Below are positions 32,384 to 42,155 of a stretch of 51,807 nucleotides of DNA, piece by piece (the stretch's first letter is position 1; every line of letters starts with the position of its first letter). The position numbers were made by a program, and so were the translations under genes. The stretch is from Eubacteriales bacterium (lineage in GTDB: Bacteria; Bacillota; Clostridia; Lachnospirales; Lachnospiraceae): the NCBI GenBank assembly GCA_030537195.1, contig JAUNOK010000020.1, positions 1-51,807 on the forward strand, read 5' to 3'. The notes beneath the pieces were generated by a model that saw nothing but the letters and a program-made list of their open reading frames with translations, ran no database searches and was not told where the DNA came from.

Positions 32384-35266
32384 TTAGATATCTTTTCTTC
32401 TTCTCATGTATACTGCTGCCATTCCAAGCAATGCACAAAGGCTTGCTGTAGTTAATGCGGCATACATTCCTGCATGGCTCATATCGCCTGTATTAACTGT
32501 TGTATCTGCTCCTGTTGAAGTTCCTGTTGAATCATCTGGTGTCTCGGCAGGATTCTCGTTATCTGATGGATTTCCTTCAACATATTCAGGGTTCTGGTTG
32601 TTCTCACCTTCCCATGTAATATCTAAATTATGAAGCATTGTTGTATTCTGCCATCCACCAGTTCCTGTTGTTCCTGTATGCTGTATTGCAACACCGCCAA
32701 AGCTGTTAGCTGCGATATCTGCTGTAAGGTCAACTACATGAGGATATCCCTTAGCTGCCTGATCTGCGAGCTGTTCTGTTGGTGTCTCAACATGAGCAGT
32801 GAGCTTATTACCTTCAGTCTTTAAACTAATTGTACATCCTGTTACATAGCAGCTTGCAATAACTTCATCAGAAATCTCTGTTACTGTTCCATTGTCATAT
32901 TTTACAAGTACAAATGTTACTGCATTAGATGATGCTTTAGTTCTTATTATTCTTAAGCCATATCCAGTAAGTGTTGATGTATCGAACTTAAGAAGTGCAT
33001 CCATATACTGTCCTGCACTACCAAATCCCTGACCTGCTGTCTTAGCCGGGTCAACTACAAGCTTAAGTGACATATCACCATATGTTCCTTCTACTGGTGT
33101 ATACATAAGTCTTGAACCCTGTGTTCCCTGATATAATCCTGCTCCTACACATCCATTACCTGTTACTCCGTATACCCATGGCTCTTCTGTATCTGCTCCC
33201 TGCCATTTTCCAAAGCTTTCTGTATCTGCCGGACGGTTATAATCTACTGTCCAGAAGCCAGCTTTGATTTCTGACTGCTTTATATTAGGGAAGTTAGAGA
33301 AATCTGTAGAAAGGTTCTTGCTTCTTACATCTTTCACTCCGATTGCCTTGTCATATACTGTATTTACTGGTGTTCCATAATCACTTCTGATGTTCTTAGA
33401 TTCTACCTTAGCCATGATGTAATATCCTACATCACCTGCTGTTAACTTATATGTATACTCTGGTGAATCATTTCTTGTTACTGCTACAAGTATAGGATTG
33501 CTGCCCTCTGCATCTGTACATCTGTACCATGAGATTGCAGACATATCTTCTCTGCTTCCTAAATCAAGTGAGTAATCTACTTTAAGACTGCCCTGTCCGT
33601 CATTAGTAATAACTGGTGCCTTTGTAAATGCTGGTGCTTCAATCTTGCTTGGCTTTACAGTAATTCCAACTGCTGCTTCAAGACCTGACTCTGTTGATGC
33701 ATTTATAATAACTGTCTTAGCTGCATCATCATTATTAGTACCTTCAACCTTGCATGTTCCATCACCATTGTCTGTAAGTTTTACATATGCCTTATCTTCT
33801 TCTGATACGCTGTATGTAACCTTCTGTGTGCTATCCTGTGCTCCATAGAAGTATTTAATTGTACTTCCAACTGAAGCTGTTTCTTTTCCAGATTCAATCT
33901 CTGAAACATCTGATTTTATTGTAAGCTGTGTTGCAACTGCTTCCTGCCCTGCTGCAGCTATTACATCTTTAACTCCTAATGGATCCCAGTCGTCACTGCC
34001 CTTTAAAAGATTATATGTATTGTAATATGTTTTGCCACCTGATACTACCTTGTAGGCATTAAGCACTGATTTTCCTGTCATATCAACGGTTTCTTTAGCA
34101 CCTTCTCCGCCGATTGTGATATTCTTTCCATTATGAACGATGTTACTCTGGTAACATTTTAATGAATCAGATGGGAATTTTGTCCATCCCATTGTTATAG
34201 GTACACTTAAATTACTGTTATATACACAGTCTACTGCAGTTATTGTACCGCCTTCCTTAGTAAAGAACTGTGTTGGTTCTGCCTCTACATTTAATATCTT
34301 ACAATTAAATGTGCAGCCTAAGAATGTTGAACCAGTATTATAAGATGAATATAATGGCCTGTTTCCATAGAAATCAAAATCACATCCTACATATACAGCA
34401 TTTCCATTAAGAGCATCATCGGTACTTTCAAAATGACAGTTATTGTAAAGATTTCTTGAAGCACCACTGATTGGGACAAGGTTAAGTCTGCTTATGAAGT
34501 TACAATTATCTGCAAACATTTTGTCACCAGACATATCAGCAAGCTGTGCCTGAGTGATTGTATCTGTTCTCTTTGCCTGATTAAGTTCACTCATAAGTGG
34601 ATAATCAAGGTCAACACTACAATAATTACCTATTGTTATATTCTTAACTGTGAGTGCGCCACTGCAGTTGAATCTGAACATAGTATAGTTACCGTTAGAG
34701 GCATGTGACTGTCCTCTGTTTCCAGCTAATACAACATTATCAGGATTTCCTGTAAGACCTTTGATAGTAAGATAATCTGAATTAACAACCATTCCATAAG
34801 GTACTGAATATCCTTCTGTCTTCTGTACTGTATCTGTTGCTGCTGGATCATCTATCCAGTATACATATGGTGCAACATATACTGTCATTGGATTGTCTGC
34901 TGTTCCATTCTTTAATGCATCTGCTGACAATGCCTTAGTAATGTCGTTATATACATATGGGTACTGGGCAGCAAGCTCGTCTGATAACGAACCATCAACA
35001 TATATGGCTGTCTCCGACAACTGGATTGTCTCGCCCTGATACTTAATGTAAGTTCCACCGAATTCAACCGGATCAGAACTGTCCATTGGTGTGTAACCTT
35101 CTAATGTTTTGTTGATGTCTTTTACTGCTGAATACCTTCCAGTTTTTACTCCTGTTTCCTGTGCAAATGCATAGTATCCCTGTAATGGAGCTAAGTTGCC
35201 TGCAACAAGAACACCAGTCATGACACTGACAGCAACAGAAGCAATAATTTTGTTTCTTCGTATCAT
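32384..35266 (-). CDS. Large secreted, wall-anchored beta-helix protein, pectinesterase/pectate-lyase-like
   Basis: 960 residues. Signal peptide (1-36, ending AFA). Residues about 60-420 form a right-handed beta-helix pattern with repeated short strands, for example LTIKGLTGNPDNVVLAGN, ALTVKNITIGNYC, NNCHFES, VYVGCDFDFYGNRPLY and STFLGCTFN, as in pectin methylesterases and pectate lyases. An Ig-like domain (about 445-545), a second beta-sandwich (about 547-640) and a carbohydrate-binding or LamG-like domain (about 655-890) follow. The end has a Pro/Thr linker, VNTGD, a membrane helix and RRRKDI, a sortase-type anchor. Pectin as substrate is an inference from fold, the divergent AraC regulator and the lyase-like neighbour; catalytic residues were not confirmed. 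RBS AAGGAGG. Confidence 0.75.
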   Translation of the reverse strand: MIRRNKIIASVAVSVMTGVLVAGNLAPLQGYYAFAQETGVKTGRYSAVKDINKTLEGYTPMDSSDPVEFGGTYIKYQGETIQLSETAIYVDGSLSDELAAQYPYVYNDITKALSADALKNGTADNPMTVYVAPYVYWIDDPAATDTVQKTEGYSVPYGMVVNSDYLTIKGLTGNPDNVVLAGNRGQSHASNGNYTMFRFNCSGALTVKNITIGNYCSVDLDYPLMSELNQAKRTDTITQAQLADMSGDKMFADNCNFISRLNLVPISGASRNLYNNCHFESTDDALNGNAVYVGCDFDFYGNRPLYSSYNTGSTFLGCTFNCKILNVEAEPTQFFTKEGGTITAVDCVYNSNLSVPITMGWTKFPSDSLKCYQSNIVHNGKNITIGGEGAKETVDMTGKSVLNAYKVVSGGKTYYNTYNLLKGSDDWDPLGVKDVIAAAGQEAVATQLTIKSDVSEIESGKETASVGSTIKYFYGAQDSTQKVTYSVSEEDKAYVKLTDNGDGTCKVEGTNNDDAAKTVIINASTESGLEAAVGITVKPSKIEAPAFTKAPVITNDGQGSLKVDYSLDLGSREDMSAISWYRCTDAEGSNPILVAVTRNDSPEYTYKLTAGDVGYYIMAKVESKNIRSDYGTPVNTVYDKAIGVKDVRSKNLSTDFSNFPNIKQSEIKAGFWTVDYNRPADTESFGKWQGADTEEPWVYGVTGNGCVGAGLYQGTQGSRLMYTPVEGTYGDMSLKLVVDPAKTAGQGFGSAGQYMDALLKFDTSTLTGYGLRIIRTKASSNAVTFVLVKYDNGTVTEISDEVIASCYVTGCTISLKTEGNKLTAHVETPTEQLADQAAKGYPHVVDLTADIAANSFGGVAIQHTGTTGTGGWQNTTMLHNLDITWEGENNQNPEYVEGNPSDNENPAETPDDSTGTSTGADTTVNTGDMSHAGMYAALTTASLCALLGMAAVYMRRRKDI

Positions 35267-35394
35267 ATTATTCCTCCTTATATTAAATTGTTTCTGCTTC
35301 TTAAGATGCTTTCATTATATTCACATTGTATTTTTATATATACAAAAAAACAGCACGAAATCTTCCAAAATCAAAAAAATATGTAAAAAATCAG

Positions 35395-35423
35395 TAACAT
35401 TTTCTCTATAAACGACCTATAAT
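35395..35423 (+). promoter_or_regulatory. Candidate promoter of the AraC regulator gene
   Basis: TATAAT at 35418-35423 with a poor -35 (TAACAT) 17 nt upstream. The weak -35 would fit activator-dependent expression. A minus-strand TATAAT for the beta-helix gene lies at 35319-35314. The 209-nt divergent region is otherwise very A+T-rich. Confidence 0.35.
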
Positions 35424-35475
35424 CAGTATATGATTTTGCTTCGTAAGATATTATTCATATACCAAGGAGACGGCA

Positions 35476-36297
35476 ATGTACCATTTTATTAATGACAATT
35501 TCCACACGGATATTGCTACTGTGCCACCATCTTATAAGATGAAACATTTTCATGAACATAACAGATGGGAGCTGATGTTTATATATTCTGGTTCCTGCAC
35601 ACTTTATGTAGGTGATGAAATATATATGTTAAATCCTGGCGGACTTGCTCTTATCCCGCCAGACATGGCGCACATGACTACTTACCTCGCCGGAAGTGAT
35701 CATACAAGATATGTGTTATATTTTAATAATGATGAATTAAAGTGGATTGCTGATGATTCCTCTCAGGATATAGAAAGCATTTTCCATAAACATCCTGTTA
35801 TCCATATTCCCGAAAGACGACTTGATTATATATCATCAATTATCCAGAAGATTTCTTATGAACACAATGGTGTAGATAGTCTGTCTTTATCTTTCATACA
35901 TTCTTATTTTCATGAACTTATACTTTTTATTCTGCGTTGTCAGATGTACGAAGATAATGTTATTACGAAAATGGATACAGGTAATGAACTAATCCAGAAG
36001 GTTATTGAATATATTATCGAGAATTATCACAATGACATAACTATGGCTGCTACTGCCGAACTTTTTAATATGAGTGAATCGAGCCTTTCCAAGAAATTTA
36101 AGGCTTTTACAGGCTTCAGGTTCAGAGAGTATCTTATTAATGTAAGAACGCACGCAGCAGCAGACCTTTTAGTCAACACCAGCCTCTCTATTACTGAGAT
36201 TGCTGACAAATGCGGTTTCGCCGACAGTAATACTATGGGTGGCACATTTAAAAAAATCATGGGCGAAGCGCCCGGAAGCTACAGAAAGAACCATTAA
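35476..36297 (+). CDS. AraC family transcriptional regulator
   Basis: 273 residues: an N-terminal cupin (about 15-95) with HFHEHNRWELMFIYSG and LIPPDMAH, which usually senses a sugar. The C-terminal double helix-turn-helix (about 175-272) carries MAATAELFNMSESSLSKKFK and ITEIADKCGFADSNTMGGTF, ending in GEAPGSYRK, as in all AraC proteins. AAGGAG lies before the ATG. It is divergent from the beta-helix gene and 18 nt ahead of the propeller protein gene, so it probably activates both in response to a plant cell wall sugar. Confidence 0.93.
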   Translation: MYHFINDNFHTDIATVPPSYKMKHFHEHNRWELMFIYSGSCTLYVGDEIYMLNPGGLALIPPDMAHMTTYLAGSDHTRYVLYFNNDELKWIADDSSQDIESIFHKHPVIHIPERRLDYISSIIQKISYEHNGVDSLSLSFIHSYFHELILFILRCQMYEDNVITKMDTGNELIQKVIEYIIENYHNDITMAATAELFNMSESSLSKKFKAFTGFRFREYLINVRTHAAADLLVNTSLSITEIADKCGFADSNTMGGTFKKIMGEAPGSYRKNH

Positions 36298-36315
36298 TTA
36301 TTTTTTTATTTTAGA

Positions 36316-38346
36316 ATGGAGGTTATTATGGCAGATTTTATTTTACTTGATGAAGATTTCTCTGATTTTCCTATTGGTGAATTTCCTTATGATAAGAATC
36401 ATTCGGCAATGGGTGAGTATCATTTTATCCATTATCCCGGATATTATGGTAAATGGTATGACCCGGTATGCAACCACGTTTATAACGGTCAGGGGGCTTC
36501 CTGGATTATTTCTGAATATAATGGAAAACATTTTATGGAGCAGATGCGTATCCGTAATGACAAGCCACACCGCACATTTCCTATGCTCACTAGCGGTGAC
36601 AGATTCTGGCGCGATTATACTATAACTGCAAGTGTGCGTATGTTTACTACCAAATGGGGCAATGCCGGCATTGGTTTTTGTTGTCAGAACTCTGCTAATC
36701 TTCTTGTCCTTGTTTTTGAAGAGCATGAGTTAAGACTTGAGTATCGTCATAAGGAGGAGGTTACTGTACTCAATTCTGTACCTTTTGATTACAACTGTGA
36801 TGATACTTATGTACTTAAGGCTGAGATTAAAGGCAGCCATGTTATATGCAGTGTTGATGATAAGGTTTATTTTGACCTTGACACTGAATATGCAAGGCAG
36901 GGTGGCAAGGTTGCCATTACTGCAACTATCCCAACACAGTTTGGTTTTGTAAATGTTACTACTTCTGAAAGTACTGCTGCTTCTATTGATGCTGCAAGAA
37001 ATGCTTATAAAGCTGAATGTGAAAATGCACAGGCACATTATCCTAAGATGAAGCTTCTTAAGAAAATTGACCTCAAAGGCTGCGGCACCGGAAGACAGCT
37101 TCGTTTTGGTCATCTGCTTGGCAATGGCGAGTATCAGATGGTTATGGCTCAGTGCCAGAAAAGAGTAAATCGTGATGCTTATGGAACAATCAGCTGTCTC
37201 ACCGCATTTGACCTTGATGGCAATATATTATGGCAGCATGGTGAACCTACTGACAATCACGACATTGGAACTATATCAGCAGATATGCCTATGCAGATAT
37301 ATGATATTGACGGTGATGGCTTTGATGAGGTTATTACAGCCAAGAATTTTGAAGTGCTGATTCTTGATGGCAGAACAGGTGAAGTGAAGAAACGTGCCAA
37401 AACACCTTTCTCTACACCAGAAGAGGACGGAACTATTATCGGTGTTCCTGATAAAATCTACGCATTTGACAGAATTAATCCTGATGGTATGCGTATATGT
37501 AATTTCCGTGGTCTTGACAAGCCACGCGATATTCTCATTAAGGACCGTTATTGCAGAGTATATGCACTTAATGATGACCTTGAGGTTATGTGGCATTTCC
37601 AGAGTGATAAGAATACCGGACATTTTCCTTTTGCAATTGATATTAACGGAGATGGACATGATGAACTTTTGGTTGGTTATAACATGCTTGACTGCCACGG
37701 TAATAAAATGTGGACTATGCCTGTTAATGAAGACCATATTGATGAGATTGTTCCAGGCAGATTCGAATCAGGACCACACAAAGGCACTAAATTCTTTGCC
37801 TGTGTTGCCGGAAAGGAAGGCTTCCTGATATCTGATTTTAACGGAAAGCTTCTTAAGAAGGACGGCATCGGTCATGCACAGCGTGTAAGTCTTGCTAATT
37901 ATCTTCCTAACCGCCCGGGCTATGAAATGGTTGTTGTTAATTTCTGGGGACACCAGGGAATTATATATTTCTATGACAGCGAGGGTAATCAGTTATGGGA
38001 AATGGAGAATGAGCTTAATGGTAATCTCTTAACTCCTGTAAACTGGACTGGTGACGGTCAGGACTTCATCCTTCTTAATGCTGATATAGAGCGCGGCGGA
38101 ATGATTGACGGCAATGGTATCCAGGTTGTTAAATTCCCTGATGATGGACATCCTACCATGTGTGCTGAAGCTGTAAACCTCTACGGCGATGCCCGTGATG
38201 AGATTGTCACATGGGATTATGATTCAATGTACATATATACACAGGATGATGCACCTAAGGATGATGTATATGCACCTTTCAAGTATCCTGATTATAATGC
38301 TTCTAATTACCGCGGTGAATACTCTTACCGTGAGAAGTGGTGGTAA
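36316..38346 (+). CDS. Cytosolic beta-propeller protein, rhamnogalacturonan-lyase-like
   Basis: About 676 residues (Met5 at 36328 has GGAGG 9 nt upstream and may be the start). No signal peptide. The N-terminal 215 residues resemble a LamG/DUF1080-type jelly roll (FWRDYTITASVRM, AGIGFCCQNSANL). From about 245 a propeller of FG-GAP-like blades follows, with calcium-loop motifs DIDGDGFDEV and DINGDGHDELLVGYN and repeated GxxLW / GNKMW strands, as in family 11 rhamnogalacturonan lyases (YesW/YesX). A cytosolic member would act on imported oligosaccharides. The exact family (PL11 or another propeller lyase) is not certain. It is co-transcribed with the AraC gene. Confidence 0.65.
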   Translation: MEVIMADFILLDEDFSDFPIGEFPYDKNHSAMGEYHFIHYPGYYGKWYDPVCNHVYNGQGASWIISEYNGKHFMEQMRIRNDKPHRTFPMLTSGDRFWRDYTITASVRMFTTKWGNAGIGFCCQNSANLLVLVFEEHELRLEYRHKEEVTVLNSVPFDYNCDDTYVLKAEIKGSHVICSVDDKVYFDLDTEYARQGGKVAITATIPTQFGFVNVTTSESTAASIDAARNAYKAECENAQAHYPKMKLLKKIDLKGCGTGRQLRFGHLLGNGEYQMVMAQCQKRVNRDAYGTISCLTAFDLDGNILWQHGEPTDNHDIGTISADMPMQIYDIDGDGFDEVITAKNFEVLILDGRTGEVKKRAKTPFSTPEEDGTIIGVPDKIYAFDRINPDGMRICNFRGLDKPRDILIKDRYCRVYALNDDLEVMWHFQSDKNTGHFPFAIDINGDGHDELLVGYNMLDCHGNKMWTMPVNEDHIDEIVPGRFESGPHKGTKFFACVAGKEGFLISDFNGKLLKKDGIGHAQRVSLANYLPNRPGYEMVVVNFWGHQGIIYFYDSEGNQLWEMENELNGNLLTPVNWTGDGQDFILLNADIERGGMIDGNGIQVVKFPDDGHPTMCAEAVNLYGDARDEIVTWDYDSMYIYTQDDAPKDDVYAPFKYPDYNASNYRGEYSYREKWW

Positions 38347-38368
38347 AATTAAGACTATAAATGACTAA

Positions 38369-38403
38369 CAGGGTTGCAGAGTATATAACACTCTGCAACC
38401 CTG
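38369..38403 (+). terminator. Hairpin after the propeller protein gene
   Basis: Perfect 14-bp stem CAGGGTTGCAGAGT with its complement and a 7-base loop. No T tract in either direction, so it may protect mRNA ends rather than terminate; it lies between convergent genes. Confidence 0.55.
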
Positions 38404-38419
38404 CTGTATAATAAGTCCA

Positions 38420-39196
38420 TCAACATTGAATGAGTTTTTTCTCCAGACAGTAATGATACACTCCGTCTTCTTCAACGGATTTACATATGACATCTGCTCT
38501 TGCTTTGACTTCATCAATGGCATTCCCCATGGCCACTCCTGTACCAACAGCTTCTAGCATTTCAATATCATTTCTACCATCACCAAAAGCAATCGCCTCA
38601 TCTTTCGATAATCCATAATAGTTAAGAACTGCATTTACAGCATTTCCCTTACCACAATTCAATGGAATTATATCTGCTGCTTTATCCCACCATGCAGTTA
38701 TCTGGGTATTTTCAGTTCCTTGCAGTATCTGGGCGTATTCTTCTTTTCTGCACGCACACATAATCTGATAAATATCTTCTTTACATAACTCATCGAAATT
38801 GTCTGCAATTGTCAATGTTTCATTTCCAAATTTAAAGTACTCTTCCAGATGCTCATCTGTGCCATTAGTAACAATAAAATGCTCATTGCTGATTGCAGCT
38901 GCTCTGTTCATTTTATTAAGATTTTGAATTATTTGATGTTTATCATTATTATTCAGGGGATTTCTGAAAATAATCTTTTCTCCAGCCATTACATATGAAC
39001 CATTAAATGTAAGCAGCACATCAAATGTAATATCTTTGAATTTAGGGATTGAAAGATAGCCTCTGCCAGTTGCCATACAAAGCAAAATTCCATTCTGGTG
39101 AAGAGAATTTAACGCCTTAACTGTTTTATCTGTCGGTTCTTTATTTCCCATTTTCAACAATGTTCCATCTATATCGAAAAATGCTATTTTAATCAT
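38420..39196 (-). CDS. HAD superfamily hydrolase, Cof type (IIB)
   Basis: About 258 residues. Motif I FFDIDGTLL with the nucleophile Asp is at the N-terminus. MATGR is motif II, Lys in the KGNAVNAVL region is motif III, and FGDGRNDIEML is motif IV. The large alpha/beta cap between motifs II and III defines type IIB (Cof/YidA), which hydrolyse sugar phosphates and similar metabolites. GGAGA lies 7 nt before the ATG at 39196; the twelve extra upstream codons have no RBS. Single-gene unit. Confidence 0.9.
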   Translation of the reverse strand: MIKIAFFDIDGTLLKMGNKEPTDKTVKALNSLHQNGILLCMATGRGYLSIPKFKDITFDVLLTFNGSYVMAGEKIIFRNPLNNNDKHQIIQNLNKMNRAAAISNEHFIVTNGTDEHLEEYFKFGNETLTIADNFDELCKEDIYQIMCACRKEEYAQILQGTENTQITAWWDKAADIIPLNCGKGNAVNAVLNYYGLSKDEAIAFGDGRNDIEMLEAVGTGVAMGNAIDEVKARADVICKSVEEDGVYHYCLEKKLIQC

Positions 39197-39376
39197 ATAT
39201 GGATCTCCAATCATATCTGCCAACTTTATCAAAAAAAGTTGTTATTGTACTTTTCTATTCTTCTCTGGATACAACTTTTATAATTCTACCACTCTTTGTG
39301 CTTACAGTTGTCATATAAACATCTATCCAAAATAATATTTTTCATTATATTATAATAATACCACAGTTCACAAACT

Positions 39377-39410
39377 AAAAAAACACCCCGGAACCGAAAT
39401 TCTGGGGTGT
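39377..39410 (-). terminator. Rho-independent terminator of rplM-rpsI
   Basis: ACACCCC / GGGGTGT stem extended by GAA/TTC, followed on the minus strand by TTTTTTT. Confidence 0.92.
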
Positions 39411-39455
39411 AACATACTTTTCTGAAGCGCAATAAGACGCTTTGGATTGTAAATA

Positions 39456-39860
39456 TTATCTCTTTGAGAACTGTGGAGCACGACGAGCTGCCTTGAGACC
39501 GTACTTCTTTCTCTCCTTCATTCTTGGATCTCTTGTTAAGAAACCAGCCTTCTTAAGTGATGGACGGTACTCGTCTGAATCAACCTGAAGAAGTGCTCTT
39601 GAGATACCATGTCTGATAGCACCAGCCTGACCTGTGTATCCGCCACCGTGTACGTTAACGATTACATCAAACTTGTCAGCTGTCTCTGTGAGAGCTAATG
39701 GCTGCTTTACAACAACCTTAAGTGTCTCAAGACCGAAATACTCATCAAGTGATCTCTTATTTATTGTGATATTACCTGTACCTGGTACTAAATATACTCT
39801 AGCAATACTGCTTTTTCTTCTACCTGTTCCGTAGAACTTTCCGTTTGCTTTCTTAGCCAC
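39456..39860 (-). CDS. rpsI: 30S ribosomal protein S9
   Basis: 134 residues. [19 protein letters not shown] at the start, [15 protein letters not shown] in the middle and the conserved C-terminus [17 protein letters not shown], which reaches into the P site of the 30S subunit. It lies 30 nt after rplM, the universal rplM-rpsI pair, and is closed by a strong terminator. Confidence 0.98.
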   Translation of the reverse strand: MAKKANGKFYGTGRRKSSIARVYLVPGTGNITINKRSLDEYFGLETLKVVVKQPLALTETADKFDVIVNVHGGGYTGQAGAIRHGISRALLQVDSDEYRPSLKKAGFLTRDPRMKERKKYGLKAARRAPQFSKR

Positions 39861-39890
39861 TGTTAATTCCTCCTTATATGTGTCCTTATA

Positions 39891-40319
39891 TTAAAACTTT
39901 AATACTTCTGGCTTCTGAGCTGCCTGCTCATGATCTGGACCAGCATAAACATGAAGCTTTGTGAACATCTGACGTCCTAAAGGTCCCTTTGGAAGCATTC
40001 CCTTAACAGCAAGCTCGATAACCTTCTCAGGCTTCTTTTCCATCATTTCCTTAAGTGTTGTTTCCTTTAAACCACCAACATAGTCTGAGTGGCTGTAGTA
40101 AACTTTCTGGTCAAGCTTCTTTCCTGTGAACTTAACCTTATCAGCGTTAATTACGATAACATTGTCACCACAGTCAAGGAATGGTGTGTAAGTTGGCTTA
40201 TTCTTTCCTCTTAACACAGCAGCAACCTGTGATGCTAAACGACCTAATGTATAATCTGCAGCATCTACTACATACCATTTTCTTTCGATTGTAGATGCAC
40301 TAGCCATATAAGTTTTCAT
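39891..40319 (-). CDS. rplM: 50S ribosomal protein L13
   Basis: 142 residues, full length. The start [19 protein letters not shown] and [29 protein letters not shown] and [15 protein letters not shown] are standard L13 landmarks. AGGAGG lies before the ATG. It has its own consensus promoter and a leader of about 117 nt. Confidence 0.98.
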   Translation of the reverse strand: MKTYMASASTIERKWYVVDAADYTLGRLASQVAAVLRGKNKPTYTPFLDCGDNVIVINADKVKFTGKKLDQKVYYSHSDYVGGLKETTLKEMMEKKPEKVIELAVKGMLPKGPLGRQMFTKLHVYAGPDHEQAAQKPEVLKF

Positions 40320-40436
40320 TAGTTTTCCTCCTGAAATATTGCTATAATGCTTAATTATTAATGTATATAAATGTCTCTCCGGGGCATTGGTGAAACACTT
40401 AAAACCTTAATTATGGGCGCACTTATCACGCCACAT
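40320..40436 (-). promoter_or_regulatory. rplM leader, possible L13 autoregulatory RNA
   Basis: About 117 nt from the predicted start to the rplM ATG, long for a simple leader. Firmicutes rplM genes carry an L13-binding leader; whether this sequence fits that consensus was not tested. GTGGCG and GCGCCC patches could pair. Confidence 0.4.
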
Positions 40437-40442
40437 TCCTGA

Positions 40443-40471
40443 ATTATATAACACATAACCACGTGTGTCAA
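40443..40471 (-). promoter_or_regulatory. Consensus promoter of rplM-rpsI
   Basis: Minus-strand TTGACA (40471-40466), 17-nt spacer, TATAAT (40448-40443): both hexamers perfect. Confidence 0.9.
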
Positions 40472-40511
40472 TATACTTTTGCAAATGTTTTATCCAAAAA
40501 AGTTATCCACA

Positions 40512-41273
40512 TCAGACAACCCTTGCATCATCATTATCCACATATTCAATGCCAACAAGTGTAAGTCCCTGTGGAGGAGCAGTCTGCCCTGCAACAGTCC
40601 TGTCCTTTGCCTCTAACATCTGCTTCACATATTCAGGCTTGAATCTTCCTTTTCCTACCTGAATAAGCGTGCCTGTAATAATTCTTACCATGTTGTATAA
40701 GAATCCATTTCCTTTAACACGGATAATTATCTCACTGCCTTCCTGCAGAACCTCAAGTGAATATATAGTCCTGACAGTCGATTCTGCCTGAGTTCTCACA
40801 CAGCAGAAGCTTTTGAAATCATGTTCACCAACAATATATGCTGCAGCTTCTTTCATCTTTTCAATATCAATACTTCCAGTAACATGCCATGTGAAATTGC
40901 GCTTCTGAGGCAACGGAACAGCAGTATTAAGTATGCGGTATTCGTAAGTCTTTCTTGTGTTACAGTGCCTTGGGTGAAAATCAGAAGACACTTCCCATGA
41001 ATCCTGAATAACAATTGAATCCGGCAGGAATCTGTTTAGTGCAAATGTGAATCTGTCTCCAGGTATTGTCGATTCCGTATCAAATACAGCTACATTTCCA
41101 TATGCATGCACACCTGCGTCTGTACGGCTTGCTCCGGTCACATGCACATTTTCACCTGTAAGCTCATGAATTGCCTTGTCAAGATACATTTCTATAGTTG
41201 GTGCTTCCGGCTGAATCTGCCAGCCGGAATATTCTGTTCCATCATAAGCTACGATAAGCTTTATTCTTCGCAT
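40512..41273 (-). CDS. truA: tRNA pseudouridine(38-40) synthase
   Basis: 253 residues. Converts uridines 38-40 of the tRNA anticodon arm to pseudouridine. The catalytic Asp is in GASRTDAGVHAYGNV (about residues 47-61). DGTEYSGWQ near the start, NRFLPDSI, TRKTYEYRI and FLYNMVRIITGTL are the remaining family blocks. AAGGAGG lies before the ATG. It follows ecfT in the conserved ecfA1-ecfA2-ecfT-truA-rplM-rpsI order. Confidence 0.97.
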   Translation of the reverse strand: MRRIKLIVAYDGTEYSGWQIQPEAPTIEMYLDKAIHELTGENVHVTGASRTDAGVHAYGNVAVFDTESTIPGDRFTFALNRFLPDSIVIQDSWEVSSDFHPRHCNTRKTYEYRILNTAVPLPQKRNFTWHVTGSIDIEKMKEAAAYIVGEHDFKSFCCVRTQAESTVRTIYSLEVLQEGSEIIIRVKGNGFLYNMVRIITGTLIQVGKGRFKPEYVKQMLEAKDRTVAGQTAPPQGLTLVGIEYVDNDDARVV

Positions 41274-41335
41274 GGCGTTCCTCCTTAAAAGCCAGAATCA
41301 AACTATTATAAATGTCATATCTGTATACACACTGA

Positions 41336-42145
41336 TTATATTAACTTAAGCGTAACCTTAACCACAATAATGCATACAAGATACAATGCGATAATAAGAT
41401 ATGCATTAATATCTCTTCTGGAGTATTTCAGCGGCTTCATCTTGGTTCTTCCTTCAGAACCATGATAACATCTCGCCTCCATAGCCATTGCAAGTTCATT
41501 AGCCCTTCTGAACGCTGATATGAATAAAGGCACAAGAATAGGTATCATGGCTTTTGCCTTCTTAATAATATTACCTGACTCAAAGTCTGCACCTCGCGCC
41601 ATCTGTGCCTTCATTATCTTATCTGTTTCCTCAATAAGAATCGGGATAAACCTCAATGCAATTGACATCATCATTGCAATTTCATGAACCGGAACTTTAA
41701 TGTATTTAAGAAATCCAAGTCCCTTTTCAAGCCCGTCTGTAAGGTTATTAGGCGTTGTTGTAAGTGTCATAAGGGATGAACCCATAATAAGAAAAATAAG
41801 CCTTATAACCATGAATACAGCCGTATTAAGGCCTTCATGCGTTATTGTCAGCTTCCATATCTTAATAAGGGGCGTTCCTGGCGTCAGAAACAGATTAAAT
41901 GCCGCACTGATTACAATTAATATTACAATTGCCTTAAGACCTTTAACAATGAATTTAAGAGGTATCTTTGACAGTGCAATTACAATCGCCAAAAATGCTG
42001 CTACAACCAGATACATCCATACATTACTTCCCAGAAACAGGGATATTACGAATATTAAGGTACCCATAAGCTTAACTCTCGGGTCCAGTCTGTGTATTAC
42101 CGAATCAGCCTGATAATACTGTCCTATTGTTATATCTCGAATCAT
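41336..42145 (-). CDS. ecfT: ECF transporter transmembrane subunit EcfT
   Basis: About 269 residues with five or six helices. The coupling helices carry the two Arg motifs, AQMARGADF and AMAMEARCY, which contact the ATPases. In energy-coupling-factor transporters of group II this module serves several vitamin- or metal-binding S subunits encoded elsewhere; none is in the window. AAGGAAG lies before the ATG at 42145; the 16 codons further upstream would overlap ecfA2. Gap of 10 nt after ecfA2. Confidence 0.95.
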   Translation of the reverse strand: MIRDITIGQYYQADSVIHRLDPRVKLMGTLIFVISLFLGSNVWMYLVVAAFLAIVIALSKIPLKFIVKGLKAIVILIVISAAFNLFLTPGTPLIKIWKLTITHEGLNTAVFMVIRLIFLIMGSSLMTLTTTPNNLTDGLEKGLGFLKYIKVPVHEIAMMMSIALRFIPILIEETDKIMKAQMARGADFESGNIIKKAKAMIPILVPLFISAFRRANELAMAMEARCYHGSEGRTKMKPLKYSRRDINAYLIIALYLVCIIVVKVTLKLI

Positions 42146-42155
42146 ACTACTTCCT

